Origin: Chlamydomonas reinhardtii
Taxonomy: Eukaryota > Chlorophyta > Chlorophyceae > Chlamydomonadales > Chlamydomonadaceae
Length of the DNA: 64,000 nt
Assembly: GCF_000002595.2 (NCBI RefSeq)
Contig: NC_057006.1
Coordinates: forward strand, 1,490,246 to 1,554,245
Direction: 5' to 3'
Part shown: one piece after another, positions 46,146 to 55,947 of the stretch
Layout: each line of letters opens with the position of its first letter
How positions within the stretch are numbered: position 1 is the first letter of the stretch
Position numbers and translations under genes: made by a program
Notes under the pieces: model-generated
Told to the model about the DNA's origin: nothing
The model's input: only the letters and a program-made list of their open reading frames with translations
Database searches by the model: none

Positions 46146-48410
46146 TTACAGCATGAGGGCGCCCAGCAGCACCGTGCCAAGCGCCGCCCACATGCTCACA
46201 CGCACGCCCGACGCTGAGCCGCCCGGGGGACTGGGGGGAGGCGACGCAATGGTGGAGATGGCGGCGGAGATGGTGGACGCAATGTCGACATTACTGGTGT
46301 CATTTGTGGTAAGGTAGGCCGAGGTGGTCGTCTGGGTGGGGTCGTAAAAGAGGCTGGTCTTGTTGTAATTCTGGGGGTTGGGAAGCTTCATCATCAGGGT
46401 GGTGCGGGCAGGGTCCTCATCGGTCGCGTTGGCCTGCGGTGCGGGTGGGAGGAAGCGGGCAAAGGAGACGGTGGGGTTAAGCAAGTCACACTGTGTGAAG
46501 AACGGCGCGGCGGTGGTGATGTATGGTTACAGACTCTTGCGCGCCAGTGTGCGTGAAAGATCCCTGCTGAAAACCAAGACAGCACGCAACACGCAACAGA
46601 GCCTACACTCGGCCTTGACGGGCAGACCCACCTTGTTGACGGAAAGGTTTATGGGCATGCGGGTGGTGCCGTTTGGGGACTCCAGGGCGTACGGCAGGAA
46701 GGCCAGCGAGGCGGTGTAGGCATCACCCAGAGAAATGCGCAGCCCCGAGGCGCCGCCCGCGCCGTTGGCGCTGGTGTAGTTGGCGGTGGCGTTGTTGGCG
46801 AGGAAGAGGTCCAGCGACACTGCCAGTGTGTTGGTGAGGTTGCACCAGGGCCAGTCGCGCACCGAGACACTCCACTTGAGGCCGTTCCTGCACACGCAAG
46901 TGCATCGTTGTGGCGTTTCAGTGCTGGTAGATGGCCCGGAGGCGCGTATCACAAACATCTGTGACCCTCCAAGTGCGCGTTCAATCCAGTCCAAGGAGAG
47001 GCCTGCGAAAAGCACTAGTGGCTGTTGGACCCAAGCAAGCAGGCCCTGCCATTACTCACTTGGGCACATACACGGTCTCGTTCCCATAGGCCACTGAGTA
47101 GTCATCATCCAGGCCGAACAGCAGCGAGATGTCCACACGCGGCGGCGGTGGCGGCGGCGCAGGCGTCGTCTGCAGCAGGCGGCGGGAGCCGGCGGGCTTG
47201 GGTGGCATGGGCGAGCGGGGCGGGCGCGCGCCGCCGTCCGAGCCGCCGTCATCCGAGCCGTTGGCGGGGGGCGGGCGGCAGTCCGGGAAGAAGCCTGGAA
47301 ACGAGAAACGAGGTCAAAATTTCAGACACGTGAAGATGGATTAGCATGATGGCAAGGCTGGGGTTACGCATACGGTGATGGTGAAGCCGTGGCAAGGAGG
47401 GCACTGTATGGCGCCGCGCGCCGTCAACTGGGTGGCGTAGAGTCGCACGAGGCTACGACTCACCAGGCCGGTCGAAGGGAAGCAGGGTCACGTTGACACT
47501 GGACATGTTCACCATGACGCCATTGGTGCTGTTGAGGGTGATGTTGGCGCTGGTGAAGTTGACTGCGCCCACCTGCGCCATGGAGGGGATGACGTGGCCG
47601 GGCACAGGGCGGCCGGCTGCGTCCAGCTCCGCCACGCGGCCGAAGCGCAGTTGCAGGTAGATGGAGGGGTCGGAGTAGTTGGGGTAGATGCGCACGTTGG
47701 GCGACTTGCCCAGGAAGCCAATCTGCGTTTGGGTGGGGTGGAAAGCGGGGGCAGGAAGGTGGCGGGCGGCACGATGGGTAAGCGTGTTGTTGGGTAAGCG
47801 TGCTGTAGGGTGGCACGCGTGCCAACCCTGCCTGTACCGGTGTAACCGAAGCCTCCGATGTACGTACAGGTGTCTTAGCCGTGTAGGAGCACACAAACCT
47901 TGCGTGGCGACTTGCGGTCATCGAACTCCGTCTCGCCGCGGTCGTTGGGCGCGCCCCAGTTGCGTGGGCGATCGGCGTCGCCGCGGGGGCGGTTGCTGTC
48001 ATCAGGCTTGCCGCCCTGTCCCTGACCCTGACCTTGGCCTTGGCCCTGTCCCTGACCCTGACCTTGGCCTTGGCCTTGACCTTGGCCTGGCCCACCGGGG
48101 CCACCCTGAGGGCCGGGACCGCTGTCGTCGGGGCGCGGGCTGCTGCCCATGGGAGCAGGCGGGCGTGGGAACTGGTTGCCTTCACCTTCCCCCCGCCCTC
48201 CCTGGCCGCCCTGACCTGCATTTGTTGAAATTGACGTGCGTCAGCTCTTACATCGTCAGCTTCTGCGCGTTCACATGCTGCCGCGCTAGCAGCCAACATG
48301 CGACAGAGAACGTCGCAGCGCTTACCTCCACCAGGTCCAGACTGGGCTAATGTTGCCACAAGCAAGGACGCCACCAACAGCGCTCCGAGCGGTCGCGTAT
48401 ATAGACGCAT
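46146..48410 (-). CDS. surface-protein family, paralog 2 (GPI-anchor-like form)
   Basis: Six exons, 48410-48326, 48215-47899, 47722-47464, 47294-47060, 46887-46632 and 46433-46146, give 479 aa. A signal peptide (LGALLVASLLVATLAQ) is followed by a Gly/Gln repeat (GQ units encoded at about 48025-48090) and the FDDRKSPRK box. The first module (LGKSPNVRIYPNYSDPSIYL) is almost identical to paralog 1, then comes a Pro-rich spacer and the second module (KWSVSVRDWPWCNLTN). The C-terminus is a small-residue site plus a hydrophobic tail without basic residues (MWAALGTVLLGALML), as in GPI-anchored proteins; paralog 1 instead has a transmembrane helix with a basic tail. Modules 1 and 2 are much more similar between paralogs 1 and 2 than the linkers. 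Function unknown. Confidence 0.8.
48025..48095 (-). repeat. coding GQ repeat in paralog 2
   Basis: Hexamer repeat (CAAGGC/CAGGGT on the sense strand) in two larger blocks encodes about ten Gly-Gln pairs; it is absent from paralogs 1 and 3. Confidence 0.85.
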
Positions 48411-48792
48411 TCTTGCGCGAACCGATCTTAGTACTTCAGTGCAGCTTGTAAAATGATATCGATATACTGAGAATAACCTGCAATGTATGCCACGCGTCTT
48501 CATGTGACGAGGAAGTGGGACCAATCCCATGCGGCTTCTCAACTTCGTAGATCTGCTTGCACCTGGAAGGCCCGCCTTCCATTGAACAAGTATCAGTAGG
48601 CTTATGGCCTTTCATTCAGGCTTGAAACAGCTCATGGCACCAACGTCGTTGACGAGTCAGATCGCAGGTGGTCGTATATACACCGTAGCACATTCTTGAT
48701 AAGCCACAGTGCATGCGGGGTATGTTGTGTACTTAACCATTTCTGCCTTGCCTCGCTGTCAGTTATGCGAGTCGCCGCACGACTAAAAGTGC
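48411..48792. other. upstream region of paralog 2, left flank of element A
   Basis: AT-rich non-coding sequence with several ATATA stretches (for example GGTCGTATATACACC near 48668). Presumed promoter of paralog 2. Nothing else recognised. Confidence 0.4.
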
Positions 48793-49703
48793 CCTAACCC
48801 ATCTAATCGTCACAGTGGTTTCCACTAAGCCAGTGGGAGGTAACTTTCCACTGATCTAGTGGGAAATTTGTTTCCTATAGAAAATGTCGTAGTGTTAAAC
48901 ATCATTTCCGTACGCTTGCAGTGGAAATACCATCGATAGCGATGGCGCCAGCGAATTCGCCACGCCGTTTCCCGGGCCTGCCGGTCGCCTCGCCACTCCT
49001 CGCCCCGCCCCCCCCCGCCCCGTTCCCGCGCGGCTTCCGTTCTCCTTTCCATCAGCCTCTAACGACGTCACAGATTCTGGCCATGCCTACGTGGCTGTTC
49101 TCCGCATAGTAAGCGTGCGTGGTTGTGGAACACAACAGGGCATGAGGCGGGGAGGGTGCCGCCAGCCCCCTCCCCCTCCCCCTCCGCCGCCCAGTAGCCC
49201 GCGCCTGCTGCCCAGTCTACGCTCGCCGCGGCGTAATCCTGCCGTATCATGCACGGCCTGTATGGGTCCCTAGTGTAGGGAGACCCGTGGTCATGGATAG
49301 GCGCAAGGCTCGTGCCGGGTGGACGGACCAGCATGGGGCATGTCGTGCACGCTGTACCAGCCGTCCCGCCTCAACCCCCCCCCAGCCCACGCTCGCCGCG
49401 GTGTAATCCTGCCACATCATGCGCGCCCCACACGAGGGGGGAGGCTCGACGTAGTGGGCAGGCGCAAGGCCCGTGCCGGCGGGTGGGGTTGCGAGCGTTT
49501 GTGCGTGTGGCACAGCCGGCGATCAACCTGATCTGTCAGGCGCAAAACAGCAGCAAGCAGGTGGCCTGACCGTCCATGGGTAGCGGCAAGCGATGGATGT
49601 CCATGAGAGCGGGCGCAGACATGGCGCACGCCTGGCTAGTATGTGTGGGGTGTGCGTGGGGGCGGGTCCTCTGGCACTGGGTGCGGGTGAAAGCCTGTTT
49701 AAA

Positions 49704-50570
49704 GCACCCCATTCCATGGAATCACCCAGCCATACTGCACGGCCGTCCATCTTACATATGGTCAAGTCCATATGCAAGAGGTTAGGGCCGGGCGTTGACC
49801 TTTGCATGCGGGCGAGGGGCTGGAGCGTGGTCTGGGCATGGGCCTGGTGCGGCACCCATGCCAGATCCACGGCTTGACCCCTGCCATGACCCCACCCGAC
49901 GGAATCACCCAGCCATACTGCACGGCCGTCCATCTTACATATGGTCAAGTCCATTTGCAAGAGGTTAGGGCCGGGCGTTGACCTTTGCATGCGGGCGAGC
50001 GGCTGGAGCGTGGTATGTGCATGGGCCTGGTGCGGCACCCATGCCAGATCCACGGCTTGACCCCTGCCATGACCCCACCCGACGGAATCACCCAGCCATA
50101 CTGCACGGCCGTCCATCTTACATATGGTCAAGTCCATTTGCAAGAGGTTAGGGCCGGGCGTTGACCTTTGCATGCGGGCGAGGGGCTGGAGCGTGGTATG
50201 TGCATGGGCCTGGTGCGGCACCCATGCCAGATCCACGGCTTGACCCCTGCCATGACCCCACCCGACGGAATCACCCAGCCATACTCCACGGCCCTCCATG
50301 TCCATGAGATAAATCACATACACTCATGGCTAGGCCCTAGTCATGGGCAGTCCATCCACCTGATGGGTGGGAGTTTGGGTATGTCCATTCAGGTGGTTCA
50401 CCGCCCATGCCACATGCACAAACAGTCGCAAGCCATGCCGCCGGCAGACGGAATCAGCAAGCCCTATTGCTCGACCCTCCATCCTACATGGGATAAATTG
50501 CATATGCATAAGGTTACAGCCTGGCGTCGACCTTATCATACGGTCGACGGCATGGATCGTGTACTGATCA
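49704..50570. repeat. 183/184-bp satellite inside element A
   Basis: The anchor ATCACCCAGCCATACTGCAC starts at 49720, 49904 and 50087, with a slight variant at 50270, so the period is 183-184. A diverged unit follows at about 50450-50570. Because 183 is divisible by three, long open frames run through the array; they are not genes. Confidence 0.9.
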
Positions 50571-50951
50571 GTCAGCCAAGACGCACGGTGGTCAATGTAA
50601 CACCACCCGCAGGCACGTGGCCTTGCGCCTGCGCGATCCGACGAGCCATCCCACACGAGGGTCCATGCAGCCATGATACGGAGCAATTACATCCCGGCTT
50701 GGGCAGGCTGGCGGTGGTGTTAGTGAGGCGGGATCACCAGTACAGTATCCCCGACCGGCGGAGAGGGAGAGGGGGCTGGCGGCACCCCACACCGCCCACC
50801 CCATGTTGTATTCCATAGACATGCACGCTTACTATGCGGAGGACAGCCGCGTAGACATGGCCAGAATCTGGGACGTCGTTAGAGGCTGATGGAAAGGAGA
50901 ACGGAAGCCACGCGGGAACGGGCCGGGGGGGGGGGCGGGGCGGGGCGAGGC

Positions 50952-51051
50952 NNNNNNNNNNNNNNNNNNNNNNNNNNNNNNNNNNNNNNNNNNNNNNNNN
51001 NNNNNNNNNNNNNNNNNNNNNNNNNNNNNNNNNNNNNNNNNNNNNNNNNNN
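50952..51051. other. assembly gap (100 N)
   Basis: Exactly 100 N characters in the right half of element A, beside a run of G residues; the true length is unknown. Confidence 1.
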
Positions 51052-51706
51052 CCATGTAGGCCGCGCATGATGCGGCACAATTACACCGCGGCGAGCGTGG
51101 GCTGGGGGGGGGTGAGGCGGGACGGCTGGTACTGCGTGCGCGACATGCCCCATGCTGGTCCGTCCACCCGGCACGAGCCTTTCGCCTATCCATGACCACG
51201 GGCCACCCTACACTGAGACCCATATAAGCCGTGCAAGATACGGCATAATTACGCCGCGGCGAGCGTAGACTGGACAGCAGGCGTGGGCTACTGGGCGGCG
51301 GAGGGGGAGGGCTGGGGAGGGGGAGGGGGCTGGCGGCACCCCACACCGCCCCACCCCATGTTGTATTCCATAGATAGATATTCACGCTTACTATGCGGAG
51401 AACAGCCACGTAGGCATGGGGAGGATCTGGGAAGTCGTTAGAGGCTGATGGAAAAGAGAATTGAAGCCGCGCGGGAACGGGGCGGGGGCGGGGGCGGGGC
51501 GAGGCGACCGGCAAGGCCGGGTGGCGAGCAGGGTCGTGGCGAATTCGCTGGCGCCATCGCTATCGATGGTATTTCCACTGCAAGCGTACGGAAATGATGT
51601 TTAACACTACGACATTTTCTATAGGAAACAAATTTCCCACTAGATCAGTGGAAAGTTACCTCCCACTGGCTTAGTGGAAACCACTGTGACGATGAGCTGC
51701 CTAACC

Positions 51707-52429
51707 AACACTTCCCCCCGTGCGGCTTCGAGTTACGATCCTCGGCAAGGGTGCCGTGTTTAGCGTGCCCACCCCCCCCCCCGCCCACCCTCACATCTGA
51801 CCTAACTGTATATGTGCAGACCGTACACTCGCCTTTCATATGTGATAACCCACACGTCTACCGAGCTGGTTTTCCACTCGCTTTCGGCAGCTTTCGGCCG
51901 CGCACGATTCCATGGATGTTTGAATTAGGTGCTAGTCCCTTCCACTGGTCCCGATGGAGCCCACCCCTGCCCACCCCGCCCCACACACGTGCGCACGCAC
52001 AGCAGACGAAGGCAAACGAGAGGTGAAGGGCGAAAGCTCAGGCTGGTCAGCAAAGCGAGCTAGCACTGCGGACAGGCCCGTAACCTTCCTGTACTTCCTG
52101 ATGCACATACAGCTTTCTCGGCTAGGAGCACCTCAAACTACCGCTATCAGTCTATCACTTGGCTAGCACAGCCTACTAGCACTTTACAGCGTCAGATGCT
52201 ATTGGTCCTTGCTCAGGATCGCAACATCGCTTGCCATGAAGCGCTTGGTCCACGTTATTCGCGGGTGGCGGATGGGCGGTCGTGTTGTCGTGACAAAGTA
52301 AGTGCAAGGGGCGAACCCACAAAACGCACTGCGGTACCCGCACCTCTCACGGTGACTCCGTACGTCGCCGTCCGCATCTTCAAAGCCTTCCCTTGTCGTT
52401 ACGCCCCATGTCCAATCCATCTATGGAGG
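51707..52429. other. unique DNA between elements A and B
   Basis: About 720 bases between the two insertions, with no convincing gene and no repeat recognised elsewhere in the window. It probably belongs to the original spacer between paralogs 2 and 3. Confidence 0.4.
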
Positions 52430-53019
52430 CCTGGAGCATCTAATCGTCACAGTGGTTTCCACTAAGCCAGTGGGAGGTTACTTTCCACTGATCTAGTGGG
52501 AAATATGTTTCCAATAGCAAAGGTCGTAGCGTCAAACATTATTTTCGTAAGAATGCAGTGGAAGTACAGTCGGTAGCGATGGCGCCAGCGAATTCGCCAC
52601 GCCGTTTTCCCGGCCCTGTTGGTCGCCTCGCCCCGCCCCGCCCCCCCCCCCGCCCCGTTCCCGCGTGGCTTCCGTTCTCCTTTCCATCAGCCTCTAACGA
52701 CGTCCCAGATTCTGGCCATGTCTACGCGGCTGTCCTCCGCATAGTAAGCGTGCATGTCTATGGAATACAACATGGGGTGGGCGGTGTGGGGTGCCGCCAG
52801 CCCCCTCCCCCTCCCCCCCCGTCGCGCATACTGTACCAGCCATCCCGCCTCACCACCACCACCCCCAGCCCACGCACGCCGCGGTGTAATTGCGCCGCAT
52901 CATGCCTGCATGGACCCTCGTGTGGGGCGGCTCGTCGTAGTGGGCAGGCGCAAGGCCCGTGCCGGCGGGTGGGGTTACATTGACCAGGGTGCGGCTTGGC
53001 GGGCTGCCCAGGCCACGCT

Positions 53020-54690
53020 CCAGCCCCTCGCCCGCATGCAAAGGTCAACGCCCGGCCCTAACCTCTCGCATATGGACTTTATCGTATGTAAGATGGATGG
53101 CCGTGCAGTATGGCTTGGTGATTCCGTCGGGTGGGGTCATGGCAGGGGTCAAGCCGTGGATCTGGCATGGGTGCTGCACCAGGCCCATGCACATACCCAC
53201 GCTCCAGCCCCTCGCCCGCATGCAAAGGTCAACGCCCGGCCCTAACCTCTCGCATATGGACTTTATCTTATGTAAGATGGATGGCCGTGGAGTATGGCTG
53301 GGTGATTCCGTCGGGTGGGGTCATGGCAGGGGTCAAGCCGTGGATCTGGCATGGGTGCTGCACCAGGCCCATGCACATACCCACGCTCCAGCCCCTCGCC
53401 CGCATGCAAAGGTTAATGCCCGGCCCTGACCTCTTGCATATGGACTTTATCGTATGTAAGATGGATGGCCGTGGAGTATGGCTGGGTGATTCCGTCGGGT
53501 GGGGTCATGGCAGGGGTCAAGCCGTGGATCTGGCATGGGTGCCGCACCAGGCCCATGCACGTACCACGCTCCAGCCCCTCGCCCGCATGCAAAGGTTAAC
53601 GCCCGGCCCTGACCTCTTGCATATGGACTTTACCATATGTAAGATGGATGGCCGTGGAGTATGGCTGGGTGATTCCGTCGGGTGGGGTCATGGCAGGGGT
53701 CAAGCCGTGGATCTGGCATGGGTGCTGCACCAGGCCCATGCACATACCCACGCTCCAGCCCCTCGCCCGCATGCAAAGGTCAACGCCCGGCCCTGACCTC
53801 TTGCATATGGACTTTACCATATGTAAGATGGATGGCCGTGGAGTATGGCTGGGTGATTCCGTCGGGTGGGGTCATGGCAGGGGTCAAGCCGTGGATCTGG
53901 CATGGGTGCTGCACCAGGCCCCAGCCATGTTTTGCTCTAGGGCTGCCACCGGGGGCTGAAGTGCCAGAGAGACACCACCGTCACACGGCTACAATTAAAC
54001 CACAGACGCCAAACCTCTAGCCACACACCGGGACGTAGTTCGCACAACCCACCCACAGCTCGTCAGTTCTCAACCGCTGGGGTAACTTCCCGCTCCTAAG
54101 TTCACACGCTGTTACCCGCCTCATGACTCATACTCAGGCACTGGTTGCCGGTGAATGACACACGCCGGCAACGGCGCACGACAGCCGCACCAGGCCCATG
54201 CACGTACCACGCTCCAGCCCCTCGCCCGCATGCAAAGGTTAACGCCCGGCCCTGACCTCTTGCAAATGGACTTTACCATATGTAAGATGGATGGCCGTGG
54301 AGTATGGCTGGGTGATTCCGTCGGGTGGGGTCATGGCAGGGGTCAAGCCGTGGATCTGGCATGGGTGCCGCACCAGGCCCATGCACATACCACGCTCCAG
54401 CCCCTCGCCCGCATGCAAAGGTCAACGCCCGGCCCTGACCTCTTGCATATGGACTTTACCATATGTAAGATGGATGGCCGTGGAGTATGGCTGGGTGATT
54501 CCGTCGGGTGGGGTCATGGCAGGGGTCAAGCCGTGGATCTGGCATGGGTGCCGCACCAGGCCCATGCACATACCACGCTCCAGCCCCTCGCCCGCATGCA
54601 AAGGTTAACGCCCGGCCCTGACCTCTTGCATATGGACTTTACCATATGTAAGATGGATGGCCGTGGAGCATGGCTGGGTTATTCCATGGA
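53020..54690. repeat. 183/184-bp satellite inside element B
   Basis: The anchor CCGTGGAGTATGG (first copy CCGTGCAG, last CCGTGGAGCA) occurs at 53101, 53285, 53469, 53652, 53836, 54295, 54478 and 54661. Spacing is 183 or 184 except across the insert. Units are nearly identical, which points to recent homogenisation or expansion. At the right edge the motif TTCCATGGAACGGGGTGCTT mirrors the left edge of the array in A. Confidence 0.92.
53922..54186. mobile_element. 265-bp insert within element B satellite
   Basis: Unrelated sequence interrupts the satellite and is flanked by the same 11-base string GCACCAGGCCC (53911-53921 and 54187-54197), as expected of a target-site duplication. It has no clear terminal inverted repeats and no coding capacity. 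Could be a short retroposed or transposed fragment. Confidence 0.55.
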
Positions 54691-55662
54691 ACGGGGTGCT
54701 TTTTAACAGGCATTCACCCGCACCCAGTGCCAGAGGACCCGCCCCGCCCCACACACCCGCCCCAAGGCCCCGCCCCCCCCCCCCACACACACACATACTA
54801 GCCACGCGTGCGCCACGTCCGCGCCCGCCCTCATGGACACTCATCGCTTGCCGCTACTCATGGGCAGTCAGGCCACCTGTTTGCTGCTGGTTTGCGCCTG
54901 GCAGCTCAGGTTGGTCGCCGGCTGTGCAACACGCACAAACACTCGCAAGCCCACCCGCCGGCATGCGCCTTGCGCCTGCCCACTACGTCGAGCCTCCCCA
55001 CACGAGGGGCCATGTAGGGCGCGCATAATGTGGCAGGATTACACCGCGGCGATCGTAGACTGGGCAGCAGGCGTGGGCTACGGATGGGTGAGGCGGGATG
55101 GCTGGTACAGCGTGCGCGACATGCCCCATGCTGGTCCCTCAACCCGGCGCGAGCCTTGCGCCTATCCATGACCACGGGCCTCCCTACACTGAGACCCATA
55201 TAGGCCGTGCATGATACGGCAGGATTACACTGGGGTGAGCGTGGGCTGGGCAGCAGGCGCGGGCCGCTGGGCGGCGGAGGGGGAGGGGGAGGGGGCTGGC
55301 GGCACCCCACACCGCCCACCCCATGTTGTATTCCATAGACATGCACGCTTACTATGCGGAGGACAGCCGCGTAGACATGGCCAGAATCTGGGACGTCGTT
55401 AGAGGCTGATGGAAAGGAGAACGGAAGCCACGCGGGAACGGGGCGGGGGGGGGGGGGCGGGGCGGGGCGAGGCGACCAACAGGGCCGGGAAAACGGCGTG
55501 GCGAATTCGCCATCGCTACCGACTGCATTTCCACTGCATTCTTACGAAAATAATGTTTGACGCTACGACCTTTGCTATTGGAAACATATTTCCCACTAGA
55601 TCAGTGGAAAGTTACCTCCCACTGGCTTAGTGGAAACCACTGTGACGATGAGCTGCCTGGAG

Positions 55663-55947
55663 CTGCCTGGAGGTCCCCGGGTCCGATACCGTATTATATT
55701 TTAAATGTGACTATCCCTGAATCATTATATGAATAATAAAGTAACAATTGCGAATGAATGCCAAACGTACGATGACGGTAGGTCAGGTGAAGTCATTTCT
55801 GTCCCCAGTAGTCCGTCTCATGTGCTGTTCATACCGAGACGGCCACCTTGCGCACGCTCGCAACCAGGCTCGCAACGCAGCACCACATACGACATGCCAC
55901 CCACGTGCTCACTCAATCAAACGGCAAACGTCATGAACTTGAGTGCC
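55663..55947. other. 3' flank of paralog 3
   Basis: AT-rich near 55690-55760 (CGTATTATATTTTAAATG). No gene. Presumed 3' UTR of paralog 3; a minus-strand TGTAA was not identified with confidence. Confidence 0.35.

Larger units (their letters stand above)
48800..51699. mobile_element. long-TIR non-autonomous DNA element, copy A
   Basis: Bounded by a 7-bp direct repeat CCTAACC (48793-48799 and 51700-51706). The ends are inverted repeats of at least about 330 bp (48800-49140 against 51370-51699), starting CA(T/G)CT(A/C)ATCGTCACAGTGG. Subterminal AGTGG/CCACT words alternate at 48814, 48822, 48832, 48848 and 48858. The interior carries a 183/184-bp satellite and no transposase-like frame, so it is non-autonomous. 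A 100-N assembly gap lies inside. The superfamily is not assigned: a 7-bp duplication with CA ends would fit a few cut-and-paste groups but proves none. Confidence 0.85.
52437..55655. mobile_element. long-TIR non-autonomous DNA element, copy B (inverted relative to A)
   Basis: Bounded by a 7-bp direct repeat CCTGGAG (52430-52436 and 55656-55662), different from that of copy A, so this is an independent insertion. Terminal inverted repeats are at least about 330 bp (52437-52780 against 55320-55655). The internal satellite is the reverse complement of that in A, so the two copies are inserted in opposite directions. No transposase-like frame. A 265-bp foreign insert splits the satellite. Confidence 0.85.

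Noticed and set aside
53131-54706. Long overlapping open frames of about 100-220 codons in the satellite arrays (also 49523-50323 on the - strand)
   Set aside because: They exist because the 183-bp unit is divisible by three and lacks stops in some frames. The products are exact tandem repeats without a protein signature and end when the array ends.
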